Of a stretch of DNA of 64,000 bases, positions 39,416 through 50,247 are shown one piece after another. Under the pieces are notes generated by a model, which was not told the DNA's origin, did not search any database, and saw only the letters and a list, made by a program, of their open reading frames with translations. The position numbers were made by a program, and so were the translations under genes. Each line of letters opens with the position of its first letter. Within the stretch, counting starts at the first letter, position 1. Source of the DNA: Andrena cerasifolii (Eukaryota > Arthropoda > Insecta > Hymenoptera > Andrenidae); contig NC_135118.1 of the NCBI RefSeq assembly GCF_050908995.1, forward strand, positions 21,523,501-21,587,500, written 5' to 3'.

Positions 39416-39892
39416 TAGGGATTGCAAACCGGTAAATCGGTAAATCGGTTTGAAGTTTTTTTTTCACTGATAACGTAGTAGATGTCGACGGAATTATGCG
39501 CTATATATATGCGCTACATTGCTATACATCCAATTTTTACCGGTAAATCGCCAAATTTTTACCGGTAATTTGATAAATTACGTATTTCTCGATATTTGCC
39601 GGTAAAATACGTATTTCTCGATATTTACCGGTAAATTACGTATTTCTCGATATTTGCCGGTAAAATACGTATTTCTCGATATTTACCGGTAAATTACGTA
39701 TTTCTCGATATTTACCGGTAAATTACGTATTTCTCGATATTTACCGGTAAATTACGTATTTCTCGATATTTACCGGTAGATCGTGAGAAATACGTATTTC
39801 TCGATATTTGCATAATTCCGTCGATATCTACTGCGTTATCAGTGAAAAAAAGCTTCAAACCGATTTACCGATTTACCGGTTTGCAATCCCTA
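39416..39892. mobile_element. hAT-type MITE nested in the foldback left arm
   Basis: 477 bp with ends TAGGGATTGCAAACCGG and inverse, and an exact 8-bp duplication GTCCTCAC on both sides (39408-39415, 39893-39900). Removing the element and one duplication restores the arm so that it matches the right arm. The inside ends also mirror each other (ACTGATAACG.AGTAGAT). A minisatellite fills the centre. Confidence 0.9.
39579..39781. repeat. 29-bp minisatellite inside the hAT MITE
   Basis: Seven units starting TACGTATTTCTCGATATTT at exact 29-bp steps. Two unit types exist, TTTGCCGGTAAAATACG and TTTACCGGTAAATTACG. They alternate over the first four units and are then uniform. Confidence 0.9.
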
Positions 39893-40903
39893 GTCCTCAC
39901 CGATTTCAATGATTTTTGGATATGTTGTCGGGGACACTATTCTGAACAACTTTTTCCCATACATGTTACCGCCGCTCGACCTTCGTTTCCGAGATATTTG
40001 CGAAAAACTTCCTTTGACTTATTCCGACGCAACGCATTACACTTTCCAACTTGTCCCGGGTATTAGTATTGGTTGGGGCAAGATCAGCGCGGGGGGCGCG
40101 CGCCCGCTTGCGGGCACGTAAAGCATGATAGCGAACTGATGTGAGTTTAGAGATTTAACCCAGAAACTTGCGGATGCCCGTCAACGCCCTGGCTCATACC
40201 GGTTCGCTACCATGCTTTACGCGCCCGCGAGCGGGCGCGCGCCCCCCGCGCTGATCTAGTCCCAACCAATACTAATACCCAGGACAAGTTGGAAAGTGGA
40301 ATGCGTTGCGTCGGAATAAGTCAAAGGAAGTTTTTCGCAAATATCTCGGAAACGAAGGTCGAGCGGCAGTAACATGTATAGGAAAAAGTTGTTCAGAATC
40401 GTGTCCCCGACAACATATCCAAAAATCATTGAAATCGGTGAGGTCGGAAAACTTCTAACTAATTACCAAAAAAAATATTTTACAACTTCCACTTATTTCT
40501 ATCCAACGATTCATTTTCATCCCCAATTGCGCAATATTTACTCTAACCTTCTCCCAGTTCTTATCAAGTGCACACTTACCGTACAAATTTTCGACATCGA
40601 TTACGAGGAAACTTTATTCCACGCTTTTGACCGATCTCTGCCCAAGCAATCACCTTCCCAATTCTACCACCATTCCGACTGCACCCTGTATGCATGATAC
40701 CGTCGGCAAGATGCAAACCCTGCGGCCGAATAATGTATGCAAATATATTCAGACACTCCTAGTAGCTGTCTCGCCTATAACGTCAGCGATTTATACTAAA
40801 ATTCATTAACGATTCGTTATTTTCTAAACTCATGGGAACCGCTAACAGGCGCACTGGTATCTTCTCAGCCACGAGGGAAAACTTCCGATACATAGGGTAT
40901 AGG

Positions 40904-41165
40904 CAAAGAGGAGATATAATAAGAAGCGTCACTCCGGGCGGAACCTTTGAAGTCCATACTTGACCTTAGCATTTAAATTGGTTGTCTATTCGAGCGGGAT
41001 GTTCAAATCGACTAAATGTATCTTACCGCAATTTGCTGATTATTGCCGAAGTTTACCGTGGTTTACCGATCATTGCCGAATGGGCATTTAAATTGGTTGT
41101 CTAGTGATTTCCCTAGTTTATGTCTGTCCTTGTCGAGTGACGCCACTTATTATATCTCCTCTTTG
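40904..41165. mobile_element. MITE inserted in the left terminus of the TA element
   Basis: 262 bp with ends CAAAGAGGAGATATAATAAG and inverse. It is flanked on both sides by GTATAGG (40897-40903, 41166-41172), a 7-bp (possibly 8-bp) duplication made from the host terminus. Inside, ATTTAAATTGGTTGTCTA occurs twice. hAT-like by duplication size; superfamily uncertain. Confidence 0.8.
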
Positions 41166-41426
41166 GTATAGGGCCCATATACCGGGACATTTAGTGATGG
41201 CATGAAAGTTATTCAAGAATTTCAACGTAGGTTTTCATACATTCTGCGAATTTTTTGCATTGAACTGATTATTAAGCATTTCCGTAAGTTCAGGACTTTT
41301 TGATTTAAATAATGAAATATTAAAGAGATATTAGTAAAAATGTAAAACAAAATTTTGTCAATTACCGGGCACGCTTAAAGCTTGAGAACTATTTACAGTG
41401 CCCGAGCTACCGGACACTGTCTAGAT

Positions 41427-41694
41427 CAGGGCCGTTCCTGGGTTTTGGCCGCTCAGGTGCAAAAACAATATTGCCACCCTTATGAATTCAATATTCTTTA
41501 ATCAAGAATTTAATATGCAGTGTTTACTTTTATACTTATAGATACATAATTTTAAACAGTTATCAGGCAAAACAGTTTCGATTATTATTCTTATTAATCA
41601 AAATTCTACATATAATAAACGGCCTGCGGCCGCACCTAGGTTTGGCCGCCCAGGTGCAGGGACACCTTCTGCACCCCCGCCAGGAACGGCCCTG
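41427..41694. mobile_element. hAT-type MITE nested in the TA element
   Basis: 268 bp with ends CAGGGCCGTTCCTGG and exact inverse, and a perfect 8-bp duplication GTCTAGAT on both sides (41419-41426, 41695-41702). A second inner pair of TTTGGCCGC.CAGGTGCA motifs lies near both ends. No ORF. Confidence 0.92.
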
Positions 41695-42475
41695 GTCTAG
41701 ATGCATTATCCACTTAACTAAAACATCTTCGTGAGATTCTGGTCCTGGTCTTTTGTCCTAATATTTGTTCTTAATTTTGACGTGTAACGTGCTGCTTGGA
41801 ATGCCAAACTGTATACTGGCTGCATTTACCGAAGATTGATGGGAGGTTTGAACCTCTAATGCTTTGTTATTTGAATCTTTACTGTATTCTTTTCTTACAG
41901 TTTTACTCAGATTCAGATCTGCCAAATAAAATTTTTAATGTTAAAAATTCTCTTTAATGTTCACAAATATTGTTACTTTAATGAAAACATCTCCATCGAT
42001 CCGAAAATAAATTAGATCCTTCGAACGTTCACGAATATCCAGTAACTGTCGAGTCAACACGAATATTGACGGTCCCCGAATTCGCTTTAATTTTTAGAAT
42101 ATTATTAAACCACCTGCATGTGCATTTTTATTATTATTTGAACTTAGTACTATCACTACATAATCATATTTGCACATTATATCAATTGAGTTATTATTAT
42201 ATCGACTCTTAAATGTAAGTGATGCTTAGTCATTTTGATAATGAAAATGGTCAAATGCCGATAACTGCTAGAATGAGAATTTCTATACATTTTTTACATG
42301 TTTAACCTACATTAATTATAAAAACCTTCATTTATTTAGAAAACTGTAATTTCAAATGTTATTATAAGAATGTTATATTTTAATTTATATAGCCTGGAGT
42401 TTAATAAATCATGAAAATGAATATTGTGTCCGGTAATAGGGGGCCATCCGGTATATGTATGGGTCCTTTACCCTA

Positions 42476-44228
42476 GTTGGAGTTATCGAGCTGCTGTTAG
42501 TCTCCAGCTCGACAGATTTCAAATGATCGGACCACGATACCGACTCGAAAACAACTTGGAAATGGTCATCGACCGGACGAGGTCGAGTGCCTCCCCCCGC
42601 GAAAATAGTTTTCATTCCGCGGTGGTCGAGTCCACTGCGATAAAAAGTTTCCCTTCGAAACCGTGCGCGGCTGTTCATCGTTACGTGGTCTGTATTCGCT
42701 CCGCGATGAAAAACTTGTATGTACAGGGTATATACCTACACATAGGTACACATATATAGATGAGGAACGTGACCATTGAATATTTGTATTTAAATATAAA
42801 TATATTCACGAAGCGGGTTCGTGACTGGAATCACTTTGATAACCTTAAACATTGACCTCACTTGCATAAATTGGTGAGTACGCATATGTTGCATAGTCGA
42901 GGGAGGGATATAAATGTATAGTACCTACTCTGTGGTCGCCTGTAGTTTGAAAATTTAAGGGTCACCCTCATTTCTATAAATGGGAATTAATATAACTGTT
43001 TTTTTTTTCAATAACAAAAGTTTTATATAATATTGAAAGAAGTTTTAGCATTTTAAATAATATCCACTTGGTCTATTGTACTGTGATTTTGAAATTTGTG
43101 ATTTCTGTTTTTTCATTCTTATCTCTCATAATGGAATTTGCTGTATTTTTTATTTTCTGAAGAGGGGTGAGAAATGAGTTCGCGGTAATGTGAGAAATTT
43201 CTTGCATAACCGAATTAATTATTGGCAAAGTCAAGTCACGACTGTCATCAATCTACAGGATTATTGAAATTATGTGATACAACTTGTACATTCAAAATTG
43301 TTGGCGAAATGTTACCGTCTGAATTGTTGATAAAATATTCCACCTCTTCCATGAGATCTATTTATCTAGGCATGTTTGCAAGTCTTCGATTTTGGGTGAA
43401 TGAATTCCGCACGCGGTAGCCGTGCCCGAAATATGCTACGTAAATGGATTACATGTTATTAATTAATTTCTGAATATCGCGAACGCAGCAATCGCACGAT
43501 ATTTGCCAAAGAGCAGAGTGTGCACGTAAAATACAATTCAAAGATAACGAATGTAGGTGATAAATATTGGCTCCTTTGTGACAGACCAATAAACTTCAAT
43601 TAGTGAGATAGCTTGTTCGATTGTTATTAATTATTCGTACGAATACTGCTTCATCAGAAGTAGGTAAATAAAATTTTATTCCGACGATAATTTATTCAAT
43701 CGTAAAACTTATCGAGGCAATTTATCATCTGAATAATCACTCAAAAATATGTACGTTGAGATATGAAATGAATACATTATTATCTAATTGAATGCTACGT
43801 TACACAGAAATTAAATCGACCCAATATTTTTACGGTGAAAATACAATTTCAATTTATATGAAATTGAAAAATTATACTAAATTTACCGTGCGAATAAATT
43901 TTTATAATGCCCAAAGTTTTTCCCCATTTTCACGTCGAATCTGTTTCAATTAAAATCTTCTTTCTCTTAACAGTTTCAAGCTTGACCCGACCTTCGTCAC
44001 TAAAATCCATTTCATTGTTATTTCGTTGCACAAAAAGAGAGAAATCGAAGGACCCACAAGTTGTTTAATAACAAAAAATGAGTCGTTCGTATCGGGACAT
44101 CTCGTGTAATAGCAGAATACAAATGATGCTAGTAACATATAAAATATTATTCATATAAATATTATTAAGTCACAGATCTATGAAACTACATACGTAACAG
44201 TAACACCGAGAAATATAGTACTCACCAT
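42476..44228. other. No gene recognised
   Basis: A donor-like ATTG|GTGAGTACG at about 42870 has no matching exon. Otherwise AT-rich non-coding sequence. Confidence 0.4.
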
Positions 44229-44400
44229 GCAGTCGTCATCCACGAATGAACTCGCCTCTACGCATCAGTCGAATTTCGAATAAACTCTCAGTGTCCGTTC
44301 CGTGCCCGCAGTTACACGTGAAGTTCCCACGGAAACGTGAGTTTCGGTATATTTCGCGACAATGTCTATCACAAACGGTACGGAGTAAAGCTGGTTCACT
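44229..44400 (-). promoter_or_regulatory. Candidate first exon on the minus strand
   Basis: Read on the minus strand, a CpG-richer stretch ends CTGCATG|GTGAGTACT, a consensus donor, with an ATG (GTGGATGACG) a few codons before it. No next exon was identified to the left, so it is a lead only. Confidence 0.25.
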
Positions 44401-45600
44401 GGCGTGAGCACTTGCATCGGTATAAAAAATAAATCACGAGAAGAAATCGAACAGATTCACATTCTTTGCCGTGCATCTTCACTGCCACGTGCAACTTATC
44501 ATTCTAAATAGCTGTGGCCCACTCTCTCACGTCGGGATTCGGTACAGCAGATAGCTAGATGTACGAAACGGTTCGGTAATCTAGAAAACGAAAGAACGAT
44601 TCGTGACCCTCCTTCGCTGTGGAGCTCTGCTACAAATCAGCGAAAATATTCGCTTAGTCCTATCAACATTAAGACCCTTCATACAGTTCTGTGGATTTTT
44701 CGCTGTCTCCCACTTTTAGGAAAAAGAATAACGCGACTCGAAGGTTCATATACTTCAATTGATCTACATATGATAAGAAGTATATTGCTTTATTATACGG
44801 GGTGTCTTGCAACAAGGTATGTGCATACATATAAAGCTTACTACGTTTTCTTGGGATCATTTCGAGTGGAAAAATTGAAATAAATATGGATTCTGTGAGT
44901 AATGGGTTCATCAAGGAAACAAGAAGTATTTTATTGTGTTTATCATTTCTACAGGAGTTCCATTTGATTTGGCGTCATAATAGCGAGTAGATTGATGATA
45001 ATAATAGAGTCATGGAAGAGGTATGCTGTATAAATTAAAAATGCACTTAGATGTTGATTCTCATTTTCTTGATAAACCACTGCAAATCAGATCAATGTTC
45101 GTTCCAATTTGTTGTTAGCTCCAAATGAGCTTGCTGTTACATTAGCTGTGCATTCTGTTGCACAATAGCCATTGTATCGTGGTATATATGCAACGTGTCT
45201 CTGAATAAGGGTCGCATGAAATAATTGCTAAATGATTGGGGAGACAAGACACCGTAGAAAAGACTTCTTTCATCATTCTTCCTGTAGAATCTGGTAATGC
45301 GAAAATAAAGCTCTTTCAAAGTTGTTCAAGCTAATTTCGAAGTCACTTCTCATGTCGTTATTACGGTAGCATTAAGAACGAGAAGAAATAATTCATTAAT
45401 TAAATGATCTCGAGTTATCTGTGTTTTATCATGGTGACGTCAGTGTGTATTAATCTTACAACTAAATAATTACGATTCTTTAAGAGTCTAGAGTATAAAT
45501 CTCGAACCTTGAATTATTATGGAGCTACATATGTTTTCTTCAATATTTGAAAATAAAATATTCAAATTAAATATTAGATGTTTAAATTATTATGCAAAAT
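44401..45600. other. No gene recognised
   Basis: AT-rich with one TATAAAAAA word at 44421 and a GGGGTGTC repeat fragment near 44802. Confidence 0.4.
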
Positions 45601-45602
45601 TA

Positions 45603-45815
45603 GGGTGAAGCACCCAATTACTGACACCTAGCCAATTACTGTCACCTTAAGCTATTTTACTTAAAATAACGAATAAATAAACTATAGTATATAATCTATA
45701 GTATAGATTACAGGTTGAATTACATAATTCTTTTTGTGTATGACTTTACAACCTTTAATTTGTTCGTTATTTTAAGTAAAATAGCTTAAGGTGACAGTAA
45801 TTGGGTCCTTTACCC
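45603..45815. mobile_element. TA-flanked foldback MITE
   Basis: TA on both sides, ends GGGTGAAGCACCCAATTACTG-type and (inverse) GGGTAAAGGACCC then AATTACTG. The arms include an exact match through CACCTTAAGCTATTTTAC and AAAATAACGAA. The left arm carries an extra 18-bp copy of the AATTACTG.CACCT unit. 213 bp; shares its terminus with the element ending at 42473. Confidence 0.82.
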
Positions 45816-45817
45816 TA

Positions 45818-47300
45818 CTTGCATTCAATACAACAAACTACATCCACATGAGGAACTAATATACAGGGTGGCCTTCTTATCATAGTCAGCCCAAATATAA
45901 GCATCATTGAAAGTAGTATATTATTTCCTAAGCCACAATAATTAACTGGAATATTAAAAAAATAAATCCAATCACTCAATACTTTGTCAATACATAATGC
46001 AACAAATGTGGAAGAATATTAATAGGAGTAACTATATGTTGTTGCAAAACAGTAAAGATACTAGAGAACGTAGGACATTCATCCATATTTTTTCTTATTT
46101 TTCATTCGCAATCACGAAAGTAATTAACAGAGACATTTAAACAATCCTTTCCTCGCGTCCTCTCGTATCTCTTTCCATCTACCAATCGTTTCATGCGTCC
46201 TTATCTTCACATGCCCCCTGCGAAACGCAATGGATTAAAAAACTACATAATTCCGCGTTAAATCTCTTTGCACACAATCCGCACCTGGCGAGCTGAATTT
46301 CGTATTTGGACGTTAACGGTCCCGCGAACACCGAAATATTTTCGTTTTATCACGGAACGTCGCGTATCAAACGCACCGATAACACGAAAACGATTGGACC
46401 AGTTACGGTGCACGGGCCCTCGCTGTTTGCAGTTTCGCGTAAATGTTTATGCGCGAAGAGAAATGCTCAGAAACGTTAACAACTTTTTTTTTAAACCGTA
46501 CATGTTCCTCGAAATTTATATGGGAAACGTAAACTATTCTAACAAATATTGTTTCCTCAGCTGTGCATTAATTTTCAGGCTACATGCATCGCTGAATGAA
46601 GTGTGAATTTAAAATACTGAAGGAAAGTTTCGCTGTCGTTATTCTTTCGTAATTACTTGCACTGAAAAACTAATTAAAATGATTTCATTTTAAATTCCTG
46701 TAATTTCGCATAAATCGATCATTGGGTTGAATTCTGAATAATAGTGTTATAAAATGAAGCACTAAAATCTTATTCTTAACCGTCACTTCTTAATCCGATT
46801 TCGACTGAAATTGAGCCCGTTTTGGTTCTTCAATGCCGAACGGTTCAGCTTCCGTTTAATCCCCTGACATCTGTTCTTACGCGCAACGCAAGGTTGGCCG
46901 TGTGTCTCGTAACAGAGTTATATCGCAATGTTGCTTATAGGGTACAACAGTTATATCATGCATATCCCGATTGATAGTATCGGGTATAAATTACTAAGCG
47001 CGTGCATGCTTCGCGTAACGACGAGCGTTTTCTGCAGAATCAACAGGTCAGACCTCGAATGAAATCCTGACTTCCCATCGTGCCGGCCGGGCTGGTACGT
47101 GATCTAAAGCACAATGCGAGCAGAAAAGGAGAAATAATCGCTCGTTGCCGGTGAATCGAGGTAGGATTCTCGAGCCTTTGCACCGCGTTGGGGGATTCGC
47201 TGAATGCCTTTCAAACGTACTCTTCATCCGTGCATGGGCGATCAGTCGTTTCGAAGCGTAAGTACAACCGGCCGAGGTCGTTAACAAAAAAAAAAACTCG
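45818..47300. other. Non-coding with an ACAGGGTG fragment at 45863
   Basis: ATACAGGGTGGCC at about 45862 is a solo terminus of the ACAGGGTG repeat family. A CpG-richer stretch begins near 46.2 kb. No supported exon. Confidence 0.4.
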
Positions 47301-48325
47301 TACGAATTAACGCCACATGTCCGGCGAGCAAACATCGTCAGCCGTGTGCAGCTAAAAAATTATAATCACTCCTGGACCGCGTCATTCAGCGGAATCCTCG
47401 TGAACGTATGCAATCGCATCGAAGTATCGCTATCTTCATTCACCCGTGTCATGCATCCTCTCCCTTCCATACAAACCACTCGTCACCCCCCCCCCCCCCA
47501 CCACCACTCGCCCCGTAGCCCCTCCTTTCACCCCTATCGCTCACCCACGCGCACTCACTCGCAGTAAATTCTCTCCCACTTCCTCTCTGCTCGCTTGTCT
47601 CTATCTTTCTTCCTTCACCCAGCATTCCTCCCCTTTTCCCTCCTATTCACGTTACATCGCTCCTCTTCCTCCCCTTTCTCGTTCCGACTTTCTTTGTTTC
47701 ATACCCCAGGCGAGGCGACGGCGACAGCGACGACAGTGGGAACGGAAAAAAGAACGTAAAAGAAAAAAAAGCAGAGGCGCGCGAGCTCTCGAACGAGCGG
47801 AGCGAGAGAGCCAACGGACGCGCGACCGCTTGTCTTCACGGCGTGGAAGGGGGGCGGGGGGGGGGGGGATCCACGGTGGCGGAGCGTAAATTGCGCGAGC
47901 AGGCTAGAGAACGGAGCGTTCGCGTCACCACCCTTGCCGCTGTGTTATGACATAATTCCTTCCTGCTGGCTCGCCGCTGATCGTTTCCTCGGCTGGCCGC
48001 GTTCATCCCCTTTCCTTTCCGTGGCCGTGGCTCTCCTTCGAGCAACGAGAAGCCCGGTCGAGGGCGCAGGAAAGAGGTGGAATTCGCGACGCATACAGGG
48101 GACCGCGCGTGAACCACCGTTGGAAGGAAGGACGAAAGCAGCGACAAACGAGAGACGACGATGGTTGCGTCGAGCGAACACGACATGCGAGCGAGCTTGA
48201 GAGAGAGAAAGACAGAGATAGACGGTGGATTAGGGCGGAGGGGCGAGAGAGAGAGAGATAGAGAAAGAAAGAGAGAGAGGTAGGTGTGTGTATATATACT
48301 GAACGTCGTGTCCCTGTTCCCATCT

Positions 48326-48326
48326 A

Positions 48327-48384
<58 letters not shown>

Positions 48385-48390
48385 CCTTTC
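48326..48390. repeat. (CT)n microsatellite
   Basis: About 60 bp of CT dinucleotides with few interruptions. Complementary to the GA-rich tract 50-80 bp upstream, so the two can pair. Confidence 0.95.
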
Positions 48391-48484
48391 GTCGCGCACC
48401 GAACCGATTGGCGATGTGTAGCCGCGTGCGCCACCACGGTGGCCGATCGGGAACGACGGGTGTAAGAAGACGATGACGAAAGCG

Positions 48485-48548
48485 ACGACAACAGCAACAG
48501 CAGCAACAACAACAGCAATAACAACAACGACAACAACAACAACAACGA
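48485..48548. repeat. (AAC)n/(CAG) trinucleotide repeat
   Basis: Interrupted ACA-ACA-GCA trinucleotides in the CpG-rich block. It reads as Leu runs on the minus strand but lacks a supported gene. Confidence 0.9.
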
Positions 48549-48899
48549 GGACGAGAAATAATAAGAACGTCGCCTCTCGTCAAACCCACGTCGACGACGA
48601 CGCTTGACGTCGGGACTGCTCTGGGCGTCGCGGCGCTCACACATCGGCTCACTGAGCCCCCGAGGTGGGCGACACCGCCGGAACACGGAGGATCGCGGCT
48701 ACGGCCGACAAGGACCGAAAGAGCAAGCCGAGCTTTCCAGACGCCGCTGCGCACGCGTCCTCGCCATGGCACGTTGACGTTGAATCAATTTTTAGATGTT
48801 GAAATTTCCGTGGGATTTCGGATCGATTGTTTCTGCCCCGACACGGTCCGTTTGATTTTCTGCATGAAACAGGCGAACGGAACGCGGGGGAGCTATTTT

Positions 48900-49640
48900 A
48901 GATATCGTTAGAATAGCGACTTAAGGCACGCAGTACGAAGAAGCGTGCACAAGGGACACTCGACGGCGTGCACATTTTTTGTTGAACATTTCTATGTTCA
49001 TTAAATGGCATAATAAAAAAAAAGTATATGTAGACTGTTTGTTGCAAGCGTTCGGATGGATTATGTTTATTTATTACGTATTTATACAGATATTTATTTT
49101 TAAAATTGTTTTCTTCGATTTCGTTTTAATTAAAGGAGCAAGTTTTTAACCCTGCCGGTGCTGGAATTCGAAGAATTAGCATATTCTTCAAATATATATA
49201 CTCGTTTATAAGCACTCGTATCATAAAATAAAAATGATGTGAATAAACTCGTATTTATTAGTCTCTTTTGCTACACTAATATATTCTTACACGATTGCAA
49301 TCAAGATTCCGATCGTGCATTGTAATTTATTATACTAGTTTAATCGAATTTCACGTTCCTTAAAATTGGGACGAAACATGGGTCCAATCAATTACTGAAA
49401 GATATCCATGCGATACACCCTATACGTGTAGCTGCAAACAATCACGTATATGCATACTTAATTACGAATCTTCCTTATTGAGAAGCCCGTCCGATCTTTA
49501 GCTTCGTTAAGTTTCATTTTATTATCGCAATTAAATTCTTGCAGAGGGCATTATACGATGGGGGGATATTTCAGGCGAAAACGCGGAAACGTACGTGCGT
49601 GTGTGTATATTTGCAAGCTCGTGTGTCGCAATTACTTAAT
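48900..49640. other. AT-rich spacer, no gene recognised
   Basis: Lies between the two CpG-rich blocks. Nothing supportable was seen. Confidence 0.5.
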
Positions 49641-50186
49641 TGCCGCGTTCTGATTGGCCACCTCCGCGGGGGAGGGAGAACGGTGTTCCCTGTTCATGAT
49701 TTGCGCGCTACACGTTCGGCGGATCACCATTGGCTGATTTACCTGAATGAGCGACGAATCAGCCATTCGGCTCTAAACCCTCGCCGCTTTTAACCCTCGA
49801 AAGAACGCCAAGTATCGAAATTTCACCGTTCGAATTCACCCACATAAAACGCAGTTTAACCTGATCTCGATCCATGTATAAATATATCGTTTCGTGAGAG
49901 ATATGCATTAACGACGGAAGCGTAAAGACGAAACGAATATTCAGTGTTTACTGCGTCTTATTACACGAGATATAATTCGGCGAGAGCTTGGTAACAGTGG
50001 GGTGCGGAGTGCGCGCTCTCGCGGTGGCTGCGCCAAACGCCAGTGTCAATATGGCCGTTGACGAGAGCGCAGTGCGTGTAGAGACGCGGTCGCGATAGTT
50101 TCCTCGGTCCCTTAATATGAGGTGCGCTTCAGAAGGGGAAAGCGTTTTTACGTAATACCAACAACTTATTGGGGAAATTCAACAAA
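49640..50186 (+). promoter_or_regulatory. Probable promoter and 5' leader of the SIM-protein gene
   Basis: This CpG-rich block lies directly before the start exon. Inverted CCAAT boxes (ATTGG) stand at 49653 and 49729. A GC-rich stretch at 49995-50100 holds CAATATGGCC, and there is no TATA box nearby. The start of transcription cannot be placed from sequence. Two short uORFs (ATG near 50052 and 50116) would be in the leader if it starts upstream of them. Confidence 0.45.
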
Positions 50187-50247
50187 ATGAATTGTGCCGT
50201 GGAAGAACGGATAAATCGCACACAGAGCGAGCACGCTCTGGTGCAAG
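50187..50247 (+). CDS. Exon 1 of the SIM-protein gene (start codon)
   Basis: The ATG at 50187 opens 20 codons plus one base and ends at the donor AAG|GTATGT. Two short upstream ORFs (ATG at about 50052 and 50116) stop before it, so if transcription begins upstream of them the leader carries uORFs. The reading frame enters exon 2 with phase 1. Confidence 0.65.

Larger units (their letters stand above)
39017..40690. mobile_element. Large composite foldback element, ACAGGGTG ends
   Basis: ATACAGGGTGTGGCCGAAAT at the left matches the inverted right end ATACAGGGTGCAGTCGGAAT. The arms continue with shared words such as GAGGTGATT and AAATAAGT..AAGTTGTA. The inner arms (39371 to about 40135, and 40205 to 40481) are nearly exact complements, with a GC-rich tip (GGGGGGCGCGCGCCCGC). 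The left arm is interrupted by a hAT MITE at 39416. No transposase. Confidence 0.75.
40895..42473. mobile_element. TA-flanked element with two nested MITEs
   Basis: TA at 40893-40894 and 42474-42475. Left end GGGTATAGG continues after the nested MITE as GCCCATATACCGG; the right end inverted is GGGTAAAGGACCCATA then TATACCGG. Without insertions it is about 1.03 kb. A TA target suggests Tc1/mariner type. No transposase recognised. Confidence 0.65.
47300..48900. promoter_or_regulatory. CpG-rich, simple-repeat-rich region, probable promoter/leader
   Basis: It holds a C run (47487-47499), a G run (47850-47869), GA-rich DNA (48242-48280), a long (CT)n at 48326-48390 and (AAC/CAG)n at 48485-48548, in strongly CpG-rich sequence. 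Such blocks are typical of insect promoter and 5' UTR regions, where GA tracts bind GAGA-factor-like proteins. Long low-complexity frames on both strands are products of the repeats. Confidence 0.4.

Noticed and set aside
40563..40690. Minus-strand exon-like segment ending TACG|GTAAGTGTG
   Set aside because: The segment aligns with the opposite arm of the ACAGGGTG foldback element, so it is repeat DNA, not a gene exon.
47836..48772. Long minus-strand frames with Arg-Glu and Leu/Cys runs
   Set aside because: Produced by the (CT)n and (AAC)n repeats; all three frames are open through them.
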